A stretch of DNA of 64,000 bases, taken from assembly GCF_002067135.1 (NCBI RefSeq), contig NZ_CP020105.1, positions 868,001-932,000 of the forward strand. Direction: 5' to 3'. A program made the translations under genes and the position numbers. Under the pieces are notes generated by a model. That model was given only the letters and a program-made list of their open reading frames with translations. It was not told the origin of the DNA and ran no database searches. Within the stretch, counting starts at the first letter, position 1. Every line of letters begins with the position of its first letter. The stretch is from Spirosoma rigui. GTDB taxonomy: Bacteria > Bacteroidota > Bacteroidia > Cytophagales > Spirosomataceae. This document shows, piece after piece, positions 17,578 to 25,678 of the stretch.

Positions 17578-18123
17578 ATGGCAACTGACATTAAACTAGT
17601 AGAAGGCCCGGCCAGCTACGAAGGCCCGGGGTTTCAGGCTACTTCATTCGACAAACTGATTGGTTTGGCCCGGGCGAATTCGCTCTGGCCGTTACCGTTT
17701 GCCACCTCCTGCTGTGGCATCGAGTTCATGTCGACGATGGCTTCCCATTACGACCTGGCCCGGTTCGGTTCCGAGCGTCCCAGCTTCTCCCCGCGCCAGG
17801 CCGATATGCTGCTTGTGGCGGGTACCATTGCCAAAAAGATGGCTCCCATCGTTAAACAGGTGTATCTGCAAATGGCCGAACCCCGCTGGGTTATTGCCAT
17901 TGGTGCCTGTGCTTCGAGTGGCGGTATTTTTGATACGTACAGTGTTTTACAGGGCATCGATCGGATCATTCCCGTCGATGTTTATGTGCCAGGATGCCCA
18001 CCCCGCCCGGAGCAAATTCTCGATGGGGTACTGCAGGTGCAGGAACTGGCCAAAAACGAGTCGCTCCGTCGGCGTAATACCGAGGAATATACGAAGCTGC
18101 TGAACTCATACAACATTCAGTAA
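17578..18123 (+). CDS. nuoB: NADH-quinone oxidoreductase subunit B
   Basis: The 181-residue peripheral-arm subunit binds the N2 [4Fe-4S] cluster that reduces quinone. It shows the tandem CC in TSCCGIEFM, the Cys of IGACASSGG and the Cys in VPGCPPRPE, which are the four ligands. It follows nuoA at 63 bases. Confidence 0.97.
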   Translation: MATDIKLVEGPASYEGPGFQATSFDKLIGLARANSLWPLPFATSCCGIEFMSTMASHYDLARFGSERPSFSPRQADMLLVAGTIAKKMAPIVKQVYLQMAEPRWVIAIGACASSGGIFDTYSVLQGIDRIIPVDVYVPGCPPRPEQILDGVLQVQELAKNESLRRRNTEEYTKLLNSYNIQ

Positions 18124-18205
18124 CCCGTTGCTGGTCGTTTGCGTTGTCGTTTTCTGTACTGCCCAGCCAGCCATTGGTTCTATTTCTTAATTCCATTCAC
18201 CCATT

Positions 18206-18706
18206 ATGCTGACCAACGAGGAAGTTGCGCAGACCATTATCCAACAATTTGGTGAAGCCGTTAGCGATTTCGACGATCCGTATGATCTGCTGACCTTTTC
18301 GACAAGCCGGGAGACCATCGTTTCGGTCATTGAGTACCTTAAGGATCACCCTACGTATCAGGTTGGCTTTCTGACCGATATTACGGCGGTTCACTACCCG
18401 GATTCGACAGGCAGGGAATTCTGCGTAGTTTACCACCTGCACAGCCTGACCAATAACTTTCGGGTACGGATCAAGGTATACCTCCAGGCCACTGACGTGC
18501 ACATCCCCACGATGATTCCATTGTATGCGGGTGCCAACTGGATGGAACGCGAAACCTTCGACCTCTTCGGTATTCTTTTCGATGGTCACCCTGACCTCCG
18601 GCGGATTCTGAACATGGAGGAGATGGATTACCACCCTATGCTAAAGCAGTATCCGCTCGAAGATGAGACGAGGCAGGATAAGATTGACGCCTTGTTTGGA
18701 CGATAA
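18206..18706 (+). CDS. nuoC: NADH-quinone oxidoreductase subunit C
   Basis: The 166-residue 30-kDa-type subunit of the complex I peripheral arm carries the signature ERETFDLFGILFDGHPDLRR near residue 116 and the C-terminal YPLEDE. It is separate from nuoD, not fused as in E. coli. An unusual inverted repeat fills the spacer to nuoD. Confidence 0.96.
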   Translation: MLTNEEVAQTIIQQFGEAVSDFDDPYDLLTFSTSRETIVSVIEYLKDHPTYQVGFLTDITAVHYPDSTGREFCVVYHLHSLTNNFRVRIKVYLQATDVHIPTMIPLYAGANWMERETFDLFGILFDGHPDLRRILNMEEMDYHPMLKQYPLEDETRQDKIDALFGR

Positions 18707-18714
18707 ATAATAGA

Positions 18715-18774
18715 GAAAGAGCGAAAGAGTGATCGTTATCAACGGTTATCACTCGTTTGCTCTTTCGCTCTTTC
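18715..18774. repeat. inverted repeat in the nuoC-nuoD spacer
   Basis: GAAAGAGCGAAAGAG (18715-18729) and CTCTTTCGCTCTTTC (18760-18774) are perfect 15-bp arms. An inner GTGAT/ATCAC pairing is also possible. No T-run follows, so it does not look like a terminator. Confidence 0.7.
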
Positions 18775-18785
18775 ACACTTTGATT

Positions 18786-20024
18786 ATGATTTCCGAAGAA
18801 CTCGACATAGCGCAGAAGAACGTTCCCGCCCGGAACGACAACGGCCCGGTTCAGTACGTCAATGAATTGACGACACTCAACCTTGGCCCCACTCACCCGG
18901 CTACGCACGGTATCTTCCAGAACGTTCTGCAAATGGACGGGGAGAAGATCGTATCGGGCGAGCAGACGATCGGTTACATCCACCGGGCGTTCGAGAAGAT
19001 TGCCGAGCGCCGGCCCTTCTACCAGATCACTACCCTGACCGACCGCATGAACTACTGTTCATCGCCGATCAACAACATGGGCTGGCATATGACAGTCGAA
19101 AAGTTGCTCGGTGTTGAAGTACCCAAACGGGCGCAGTATATCCGGGTCATCATGATGGAACTGGCCCGTCTGGCCGACCACCTCATCTGCAACGGTATTC
19201 TGGGTGTCGACACGGGTGCGTTTACCGGCTTCCTTTACATCTACCAGGAACGGGAGAACATCTACGATATCTACGAAGAAGTTTGTGGAGCCCGGCTGAC
19301 CACGAATATGGGTCGGATCGGCGGTATGGAGCGAGATTTGTCGCCCACCGCTATCCGCAAGATCAAGGAGTTGCTGGTACGGTTCCCTAAGGTGCTAACG
19401 GAGTTTGAAAACCTCTTCAACCGCAACCGGATCTTCATGGACCGCGTGGTAAACGTAGGCGGTATCTCGGCGGAACGGGCATTGAGCTACGGCTTTACGG
19501 GCCCTAACCTGCGGGCTGCGGGCGTTGACTACGACGTGCGGGTGATGAACCCCTACTCGTCCTATCAGGATTTCGAATTCGACATTCCAGTGGGACAGAG
19601 TGGCGATACCTACGACCGGTTCATGGTACGTAATGGTGAGATGTGGCAGAGTCTGCGCATCATTGAGCAGGCAATCAACAACTTGCCTGAAGGATCGTAT
19701 TATGCCGATGCTCCCCAGTATTACCTGCCACCCAAGCAGGAGGTTTACAAAAACATGGAAGCACTGATCTACCATTTCAAAATTGTGATGGGAGAAATCG
19801 ACGCGCCGGTTGGCGAGGTATACCATGCCGTGGAAGGGGGCAATGGTGAACTGGGCTTCTACCTCATCAGCGATGGAGGCCGGACGCCGTACCGACTGCA
19901 CTTCCGGCGGCCCTGCTTCATCTATTACCAAGCCTACCCCGAAATGTGTAAAGGTCTGACCCTCTCCGACGCTATCGTAATCATGAGTAGCATGAACGTA
20001 ATTGCGGGCGAGTTAGACGCGTAA
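18786..20024 (+). CDS. nuoD: NADH-quinone oxidoreductase subunit D
   Basis: The 412-residue 49-kDa-type subunit forms the quinone site with NuoB. It has LGPTHPATHGIFQNV near the N-terminus and ends in DAIVIMSSMNVIAGELDA, in which the terminal Asp-rich stretch is family-typical. The frame extends upstream through an inverted repeat, but the ATG at 18786 is the sensible start: conserved sequence begins soon after it, and the upstream peptide is encoded by the hairpin. Confidence 0.96.
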   Translation: MISEELDIAQKNVPARNDNGPVQYVNELTTLNLGPTHPATHGIFQNVLQMDGEKIVSGEQTIGYIHRAFEKIAERRPFYQITTLTDRMNYCSSPINNMGWHMTVEKLLGVEVPKRAQYIRVIMMELARLADHLICNGILGVDTGAFTGFLYIYQERENIYDIYEEVCGARLTTNMGRIGGMERDLSPTAIRKIKELLVRFPKVLTEFENLFNRNRIFMDRVVNVGGISAERALSYGFTGPNLRAAGVDYDVRVMNPYSSYQDFEFDIPVGQSGDTYDRFMVRNGEMWQSLRIIEQAINNLPEGSYYADAPQYYLPPKQEVYKNMEALIYHFKIVMGEIDAPVGEVYHAVEGGNGELGFYLISDGGRTPYRLHFRRPCFIYYQAYPEMCKGLTLSDAIVIMSSMNVIAGELDA

Positions 20025-20039
20025 AACCTGCTGTACATA

Positions 20040-20540
20040 ATGACGACTGAGACACCTAAAAAGGTAACTTTTACCCCGGAACGGCTTGCTAAATCGCAGG
20101 AAATCATTGCCCGCTATCCGGAGGGCAAACAAAAGTCGGCCCTGTTACCGTTGCTGCATCTTTTGCAGGAGCAGGAAGGCTGGACCAGCCCCGAAGGCAT
20201 GGAATATGTAGGCCAGCTCCTCGGCATCGAGCCTATCGAAGTATTCGAGGTGGCTACGTTCTACACCATGTACCATATCAATCCGGTGGGTAAGCACGTG
20301 ATTGAATACTGCCGTACGGGTCCCTGCTGTTTGATGGGTGGCGAAGACGTATACGCTCACCTCAAACAACGCCTGGGCATCGACACCGGCCAAACTACCG
20401 TCGACGGTCAGTTCACGCTTAAGGAAGTAGAATGCCTGGCTGCCTGCGGTATGGGTCCCGTGTTTCAGGTACGGGAAAAATACTACATGCACCTGACCAA
20501 CGAACGGGTAGACGAGATCATCGACGAACTGTCTAAATAA
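20040..20540 (+). CDS. nuoE: NADH-quinone oxidoreductase subunit E
   Basis: The 166-residue thioredoxin-like [2Fe-2S] (N1a) subunit has ligand pairs YCRTGPC (C-x4-C) and ECLAAC (C-x3-C). It works with NuoF in NADH oxidation. It is 15 bases after nuoD and 8 bases before nuoF. Confidence 0.96.
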   Translation: MTTETPKKVTFTPERLAKSQEIIARYPEGKQKSALLPLLHLLQEQEGWTSPEGMEYVGQLLGIEPIEVFEVATFYTMYHINPVGKHVIEYCRTGPCCLMGGEDVYAHLKQRLGIDTGQTTVDGQFTLKEVECLAACGMGPVFQVREKYYMHLTNERVDEIIDELSK

Positions 20541-20548
20541 TTCCCCAC

Positions 20549-21889
20549 ATGGCTACGAAAATACTGACAGAACACATCAATGTTCCCGGCATCGAGACCT
20601 TCGATGTGTATCGGAAGCAGGGTGGCTACACGGCGGTTGAAAAAGCCGTAAAAACGATGACTCCCGAGTCAATCGTTGAAGAAGTGAAAAAAGCGGGGGT
20701 CCGCGGCCGGGGTGGGGCCGGTTTCCCGATGGGTATGAAGTGGAGCTTTCTGGCCAAGCCGGAAGGTGTTCCCCGCTACCTGGTATGCAACGCTGACGAA
20801 TCGGAGCCGGGTACGTTCAAAGACCACTACTTGATGAAAAACAACCCGCATCTGCTCATTGAGGGGATGATTGTTTCGTCATTTGCGCTGGGAGCCAACA
20901 CGTCTTTCATCTATGTACGGGGCGAGTTGATGTACGTGATCAATATCCTTGAGAAAGCCATCGCCGAAGCAAAAGCGAAAGGATTCCTCGGTAAGAATAT
21001 TCTCGGCAGCGGCTACGACCTCGAACTGGTCGTGCAGCCGGGTGGCGGTGCCTACATCTGTGGTGAAGAAACCGCTCTGCTCGAATCGCTCGAAGGCAAG
21101 CGCGGCAATCCCCGCAACAAACCACCGTTTCCAGCGGTAAAAGGTCTGTATCAGTCGCCAACGGTGGTGAACAACGTGGAGTCGATTGCCACAACGCCCT
21201 GGATCATCAATAACGGCGGTGATGCCTACGCAGCCGTCGGTATTGGCCGTAGTACGGGTACCAAATTGATTTCAGCATCGGGTCATATCAACAAACCGGG
21301 CGTTTATGAAATTGAACTGGGAGTTCCGGTCGAAGATTTCATCTACGCCGATGAGTGGTGTGGCGGTATCCGGCCGGGTCACAAGTTCAAAGCACTGGTT
21401 GCCGGTGGTTCATCGGTCCCCATCCTGCCGGCCAACCTGGCGCTGACCCTTGCCAACGGCGATAAGCGGTTGATGAGCTACGAGTCATTGTCGGAAGGCG
21501 GATTCCAGACGGGCACCATGCTGGGTTCGGGCGGGTTTATCGTTTTCGACGAAACCGCTTGTATCGTTCGGAACACGTGGAATTTCTCGCGGTTTTATCA
21601 CCACGAGTCCTGCGGCCAGTGCAGCCCCTGCCGGGAAGGAACGGGCTGGATGGAGAAAGTTCTCCACCGGATTGAATACGGTCATGGTCACCAGCAGGAC
21701 ATTGATCTGCTGGTCGACGTAGCCCGGAGAATTGAAGGGAACACCATTTGCCCGCTGGGTGATGCGGCTGCGTGGCCCGTTGCCAGTGCAATCCGGCACT
21801 TCCGCGATGAGTTTCAGTGGCACATTGACCACCCAACGGAGGCAACCCAGCCCGGTGCCGTTTACCGGGGTGAGATGGCGCTGGTGTAA
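20549..21889 (+). CDS. nuoF: NADH-quinone oxidoreductase subunit F
   Basis: The 446-residue NADH-oxidising flavoprotein has an FMN/NADH site with GRGGAGFPMGMKW and GGGAYICGEETALLESLEG. The N3 [4Fe-4S] ligands are in SCGQCSPCREGTG with the fourth Cys in NTICPLGDA. It takes electrons from NADH to FMN and passes them to the Fe-S chain. Confidence 0.97.
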   Translation: MATKILTEHINVPGIETFDVYRKQGGYTAVEKAVKTMTPESIVEEVKKAGVRGRGGAGFPMGMKWSFLAKPEGVPRYLVCNADESEPGTFKDHYLMKNNPHLLIEGMIVSSFALGANTSFIYVRGELMYVINILEKAIAEAKAKGFLGKNILGSGYDLELVVQPGGGAYICGEETALLESLEGKRGNPRNKPPFPAVKGLYQSPTVVNNVESIATTPWIINNGGDAYAAVGIGRSTGTKLISASGHINKPGVYEIELGVPVEDFIYADEWCGGIRPGHKFKALVAGGSSVPILPANLALTLANGDKRLMSYESLSEGGFQTGTMLGSGGFIVFDETACIVRNTWNFSRFYHHESCGQCSPCREGTGWMEKVLHRIEYGHGHQQDIDLLVDVARRIEGNTICPLGDAAAWPVASAIRHFRDEFQWHIDHPTEATQPGAVYRGEMALV

Positions 21890-21954
21890 TTGAATGGCGG
21901 CTGCAAAGCCGTTTAGCAACGAATGACTGGCGGTCCTGAGCCGCATTACGATAC

Positions 21955-23040
21955 ATGGAAGAGACAAAGCCGCAACTACTTAAAGTTACCATCGACGGCA
22001 TTACCGTTGAGGTGGAGCCGGGAACGACCATTTTGCAGGCCGCCCGCAAAATTGGACCGGACGTGGCGCCCCCCGCTATGTGCTACTACCAGCCGCTCAA
22101 AGGCAGTGGAGGCAAATGCCGGGCCTGCCTGGTTCGGGTGGCCGCCGGGTCGGAGAAAGACCCGCGGCCCATGCCTAAACTGGTAGCCTCCTGCCTGACG
22201 GCCGTTCAGGATGGTATGGTCGTCGAAAACAAAACAAATCCAGCCGTAATCGATGCCCGCAATGGCGTAGTCGAATTTCTGCTGTTGAACCACCCACTCG
22301 ACTGCCCCGTATGTGACCAGGCAGGTGAGTGTGATCTGCAGAATTTTGCTTTCGACCACGGCAAGGCAACGACCCGTTACGAAGAAGAGCGTCGTACATT
22401 CGAGAAGCACGATATTGGTCCGTATATCCAGCTGCACATGACGCGCTGCATCCTGTGCTACCGTTGTGTGTATACCGCCGACCAGATCACCAACAAGCGG
22501 GTTCACGGCGTATTAGGCCGGGGGGATGCCTCTGAAATTGGTACCTATATCGAGAAAGCCATCGATAACGACTTCTCGGGTAATGTCATCGACGTTTGCC
22601 CCGTGGGCGCCCTGACCGACAAAACCTACCGGTTTAAAAACCGGGTCTGGTTCACCAAGCCCGTTGATGCTCATCGTAACTGCCCAACCTGCTCGGGTAA
22701 CGTAACGCTCTGGTACCGGGGTGACGAAGTGATTCGGGTAACGTCGCGCCAGAACGAGTGGGGCGAGGCCATTGAGTTCATCTGCAACACCTGCCGGTTC
22801 GAAACCAAAAATACCAGCGACTGGACGATCGAAGGACCAACCAAGGTCTCGCGGGCCTCGGTCATTTCGGCGAATAAGTACCGGGCAGATACGGTCAAAT
22901 CGAGTTTTGGCAAGCGGCTGGCCGCTGCCGAGTACAAACCGATTCACGACGAGCGTGATACAGCACAGCTGGGCATTCAGCAGTTACCACCCGAGCGGTT
23001 TGCGAAAACGCTGCCCTCGGCCATGGAGCCGGAACTATAG
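21955..23040 (+). CDS. nuoG: NADH-quinone oxidoreductase subunit G, short form
   Basis: The 361-residue Fe-S subunit has an N-terminal [2Fe-2S] ferredoxin domain (CYYQP...GGKCRACLV...SCL). It also has the His-ligated N5 motif HPLDCPVCDQAGECDLQ and the N4 motif TRCILCYRCV with CPVGAL. It ends soon after the small CPTC...CNTC cluster domain. The large molybdopterin-like domain of E. coli NuoG (about 900 residues) is absent. The short form is usual in Bacteroidota, so this is not a truncation artefact: the stop is clean and the spacer to nuoH is about 80 bases. Confidence 0.94.
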   Translation: MEETKPQLLKVTIDGITVEVEPGTTILQAARKIGPDVAPPAMCYYQPLKGSGGKCRACLVRVAAGSEKDPRPMPKLVASCLTAVQDGMVVENKTNPAVIDARNGVVEFLLLNHPLDCPVCDQAGECDLQNFAFDHGKATTRYEEERRTFEKHDIGPYIQLHMTRCILCYRCVYTADQITNKRVHGVLGRGDASEIGTYIEKAIDNDFSGNVIDVCPVGALTDKTYRFKNRVWFTKPVDAHRNCPTCSGNVTLWYRGDEVIRVTSRQNEWGEAIEFICNTCRFETKNTSDWTIEGPTKVSRASVISANKYRADTVKSSFGKRLAAAEYKPIHDERDTAQLGIQQLPPERFAKTLPSAMEPEL

Positions 23041-23058
23041 TTTTGACAGTAGCACGGT

Positions 23059-23112
23059 GCCGGGCGTTTGAACCCGACTCCTATTTAACAACGCCGGGTT
23101 TCTGAACCCGAC
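23059..23112. repeat. paired hairpin repeats in the nuoG-nuoH spacer
   Basis: Two 20-base direct copies (23059-23078 and 23093-23112) share the GCCGGG and TGAACCCGAC ends. Each copy can fold as CGGG...CCCG. No T-run follows. Confidence 0.6.
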
Positions 23113-23123
23113 AAGACTCTAAC

Positions 23124-24290
23124 ATGGAACTACCCGTATTAACGGTCAAAGGGCTTATTATCCTCGCTATTTTCGGGATAACGCTCCTGATTGCGACCTA
23201 TTCCACCTACGCTGAGCGGAAAGTGGCTGCGTTTCTGCAAGACCGCCTTGGCCCGAACCGGGCGGGGCCGTGGGGCTTGCTTCAACCTATTGCCGACGCG
23301 GGCAAGATGTTCTTCAAAGAAGACTTCATTCCGGCACAGGCCAGCAAATGGTTATTTATCCTCGGTCCCTGCCTAGCCATGCTGACAGCGCTTATGTCGA
23401 GCGCGGTTATTCCCTTCGGCGATAGCGTTCGGTTTATTTGGGACAAGGTTAATTATGACGTTGCTGTTCAGGGCATCGAGATTAATATTGGCGTACTCTA
23501 CATCTTCGGCGTTGTCTCGTTGGGTGTGTATGGCATCATGGTGGGTGGCTGGGCCTCGAACAACAAGTTTTCGCTGCTGGGTGCTATCCGTGCGGCTTCG
23601 CAGAATATCAGCTACGAGATCGCTTTGGGCCTGTCGCTGATTACGATCCTGATGATGACGGGTTCATTGTCACTGCGGGCGATCATCGACGAGCAGGCTT
23701 CGTTCTTCGAGTGGAATATATTCACGCAACCGCTGGGCTTCGTTATTTTTCTGACCTGTGCATTTGCCGAGTGTAACCGGACCCCCTTCGACCTGCCCGA
23801 GTGCGAAACCGAACTAGTGGGTGGTTACCATACAGAGTATAGCTCCATGAAACTCGGATTCTACCTGTTCTCGGAGTACATCAATATGTTCGTATCGTCG
23901 GCATTCATCTCGTGCCTGTACTTCGGTGGTTTTCACTACCCGTTCTACAATGAGGTGAACCAGGCACTGGAAAACTCACTGGGTGCTATTGCTGGTCATA
24001 ACGTTGCAACGCTCATTGGGGTTGTTGTGATGTTTGGTAAGATCTTCTTTTTCATCTTCTTCTTTATGTGGGTACGGTGGACACTTCCCCGCTTCCGGTA
24101 TGATCAGCTGATGAACCTGGGCTGGAAAACATTCATCCCCCTGTCTATCCTGAACGTAGTACTTACGGGTGCTGGCTTGCTGTTCAACTTCAAGTATGCG
24201 ACCTGGATTATTGCCATTGTCATGATTGTCATGGCCGTAAGCTCCACAGTCCGCGCTCCGAAACCGAACATCGTTCCGCAACGAACCTAA
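23124..24290 (+). CDS. nuoH: NADH-quinone oxidoreductase subunit H
   Basis: The 388-residue multi-helix membrane subunit joins the peripheral and membrane arms. Signatures are AERKVAAFLQDRLGPNRAG near the N-terminus and CAFAECNRTPFDLPE in the middle, followed by ELVGGYHTEYSSM. The quinone entry channel is formed here. Confidence 0.97.
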   Translation: MELPVLTVKGLIILAIFGITLLIATYSTYAERKVAAFLQDRLGPNRAGPWGLLQPIADAGKMFFKEDFIPAQASKWLFILGPCLAMLTALMSSAVIPFGDSVRFIWDKVNYDVAVQGIEINIGVLYIFGVVSLGVYGIMVGGWASNNKFSLLGAIRAASQNISYEIALGLSLITILMMTGSLSLRAIIDEQASFFEWNIFTQPLGFVIFLTCAFAECNRTPFDLPECETELVGGYHTEYSSMKLGFYLFSEYINMFVSSAFISCLYFGGFHYPFYNEVNQALENSLGAIAGHNVATLIGVVVMFGKIFFFIFFFMWVRWTLPRFRYDQLMNLGWKTFIPLSILNVVLTGAGLLFNFKYATWIIAIVMIVMAVSSTVRAPKPNIVPQRT

Positions 24291-24356
24291 TCCGGCATCT
24301 GGTTACTGGTTGCCTACGGGGCATGACCACGAACCAAAAACCGCAAATCGAAAGAC

Positions 24357-24923
24357 ATGCAACTAACGAATCGCTCTGTACAAGTCAGCAATAAAGAGAT
24401 GACGGTAGCGGAAAAGATGTACCTGCCTGCCGTTCTGGGTGGTCTGGCCATTACTATCCGTCACTTCTTCCGGAAAAAGCCGACGATTCAATATCCGGAG
24501 GTCAAAAAATACCTCGGTCCCATTTACCGGGGGCACCACATCCTGAAACGGGACGAGCAGGGGCGTGAGCGCTGTACTGCCTGTGGCCTGTGTGCCGTTG
24601 CCTGCCCGGCAGAAGCCATTTCGATGGTTGCCGCCGAGCGCACGAAAGGCGAAGAAAAACTGTATCGGGAAGAGAAATACGCAGCAGTTTACGAAATCAA
24701 CATGCTGCGCTGTATCTTCTGTGGCCTGTGTGAGGAAGCCTGCCCTAAACAGGCCGTCTACCTCCGGCATGACGTTATGGTACCGGTGTTCACGGAGCGC
24801 GACAATGTCATTTATGGCAAGGACAAGCTGGTTGAGAAAATGGACGATCGGTATATTCGCGTGGCCAACTCCGAAGTAAAAGCAACACCAACCGAACCAA
24901 GCCTGACACGGGCCGCTACCTAG
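24357..24923 (+). CDS. nuoI: NADH-quinone oxidoreductase subunit I
   Basis: The 188-residue subunit carries two [4Fe-4S] clusters (N6a and N6b) through CTACGLCAVACP and CIFCGLCEEACP. The N-terminal amphipathic segment is expected to lie on the membrane. A 66-base spacer separates it from nuoH. Confidence 0.96.
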   Translation: MQLTNRSVQVSNKEMTVAEKMYLPAVLGGLAITIRHFFRKKPTIQYPEVKKYLGPIYRGHHILKRDEQGRERCTACGLCAVACPAEAISMVAAERTKGEEKLYREEKYAAVYEINMLRCIFCGLCEEACPKQAVYLRHDVMVPVFTERDNVIYGKDKLVEKMDDRYIRVANSEVKATPTEPSLTRAAT

Positions 24924-25032
24924 CGCCTGTCATGGATAGTCACTACGTCATTTGTGGTCACCACGAGCGCCTGCGCTACCGGACATAATGACAACAAATG
25001 ATACTGTATGACCACCTACTGATCACCAAGTT

Positions 25033-25587
25033 ATGACCGAATTTATAAGTTTTTTCAAGACCCTGACGCCCACCGGCTACCTGTTTCTGATTCTGACAGT
25101 GATCACACTGTTCAGCGCGATCGGCGTTGTCACCGCCCGCAATCCTATTTACAGCGTACTGGCGCTCATTGCTACGTTCTTCTGCTTGTCAGGCCATTAT
25201 ATTCTCCTGAACGCGCAATTTCTGGCCGCGGTGAATATCATCGTCTATGCCGGGGCAATCATGGTACTCTTCCTGTTTACGATCATGTTCCTCAACCTGC
25301 GGCAGGATGACGAAGAATCAAAGACGAACCTGACCAAGATGGCGTCGGTCGTTGTGGGTGGCCTGCTTATGGTAATGCTCATCACGATTTTCCGGGCCAA
25401 AAGCGCTCAGGTCCCCACCTACAGCGCAACTGCTTTTAACCCTAAAACGGGGCTGGTCGAGAATCTGGGTAATCTCCTGTACAATGACTATATCCTGCCA
25501 TTTGAACTGGCTTCGGTGCTCTTTCTGGTAGCTATGGTCGGGGCTGTCATGCTTGGCAAACGCGAAGCCGGGGATCGACACTTCTAG
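25033..25587 (+). CDS. nuoJ: NADH-quinone oxidoreductase subunit J
   Basis: The 184-residue membrane subunit has five predicted helices. The family stretch NIIVYAGAIMVLFLFTIMFLN forms helix 3, the segment associated with the pi-bulge. It is the last gene of this cluster: a terminator follows, and nuoK, L, M and N are not in the window. Confidence 0.95.
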   Translation: MTEFISFFKTLTPTGYLFLILTVITLFSAIGVVTARNPIYSVLALIATFFCLSGHYILLNAQFLAAVNIIVYAGAIMVLFLFTIMFLNLRQDDEESKTNLTKMASVVVGGLLMVMLITIFRAKSAQVPTYSATAFNPKTGLVENLGNLLYNDYILPFELASVLFLVAMVGAVMLGKREAGDRHF

Positions 25588-25646
25588 CCGAAACGAAGGC
25601 ATCGTTTCGGAAAAACGCCGGCCTCCTAACGGGGCCGGCGTTTTTT
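25588..25646 (+). terminator. terminator after nuoJ
   Basis: A first hairpin CCGAAACGA/TCGTTTCGG (25588-25610) is followed by a strong GC-rich stem AAAAACGCCGGCC/GGCCGGCGTTTTT (25611-25645) ending in six T's. Transcription of the nuo operon should stop here. Confidence 0.9.
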
Positions 25647-25678
25647 GTTGAGGGGGCGGCATTCACCGTAATCGAGCC

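Noticed and set aside
21890..21954. GC-rich short palindromes in the nuoF-nuoG spacer
   Set aside because: Arms of 5-6 bases with mismatches; not distinguishable from chance.
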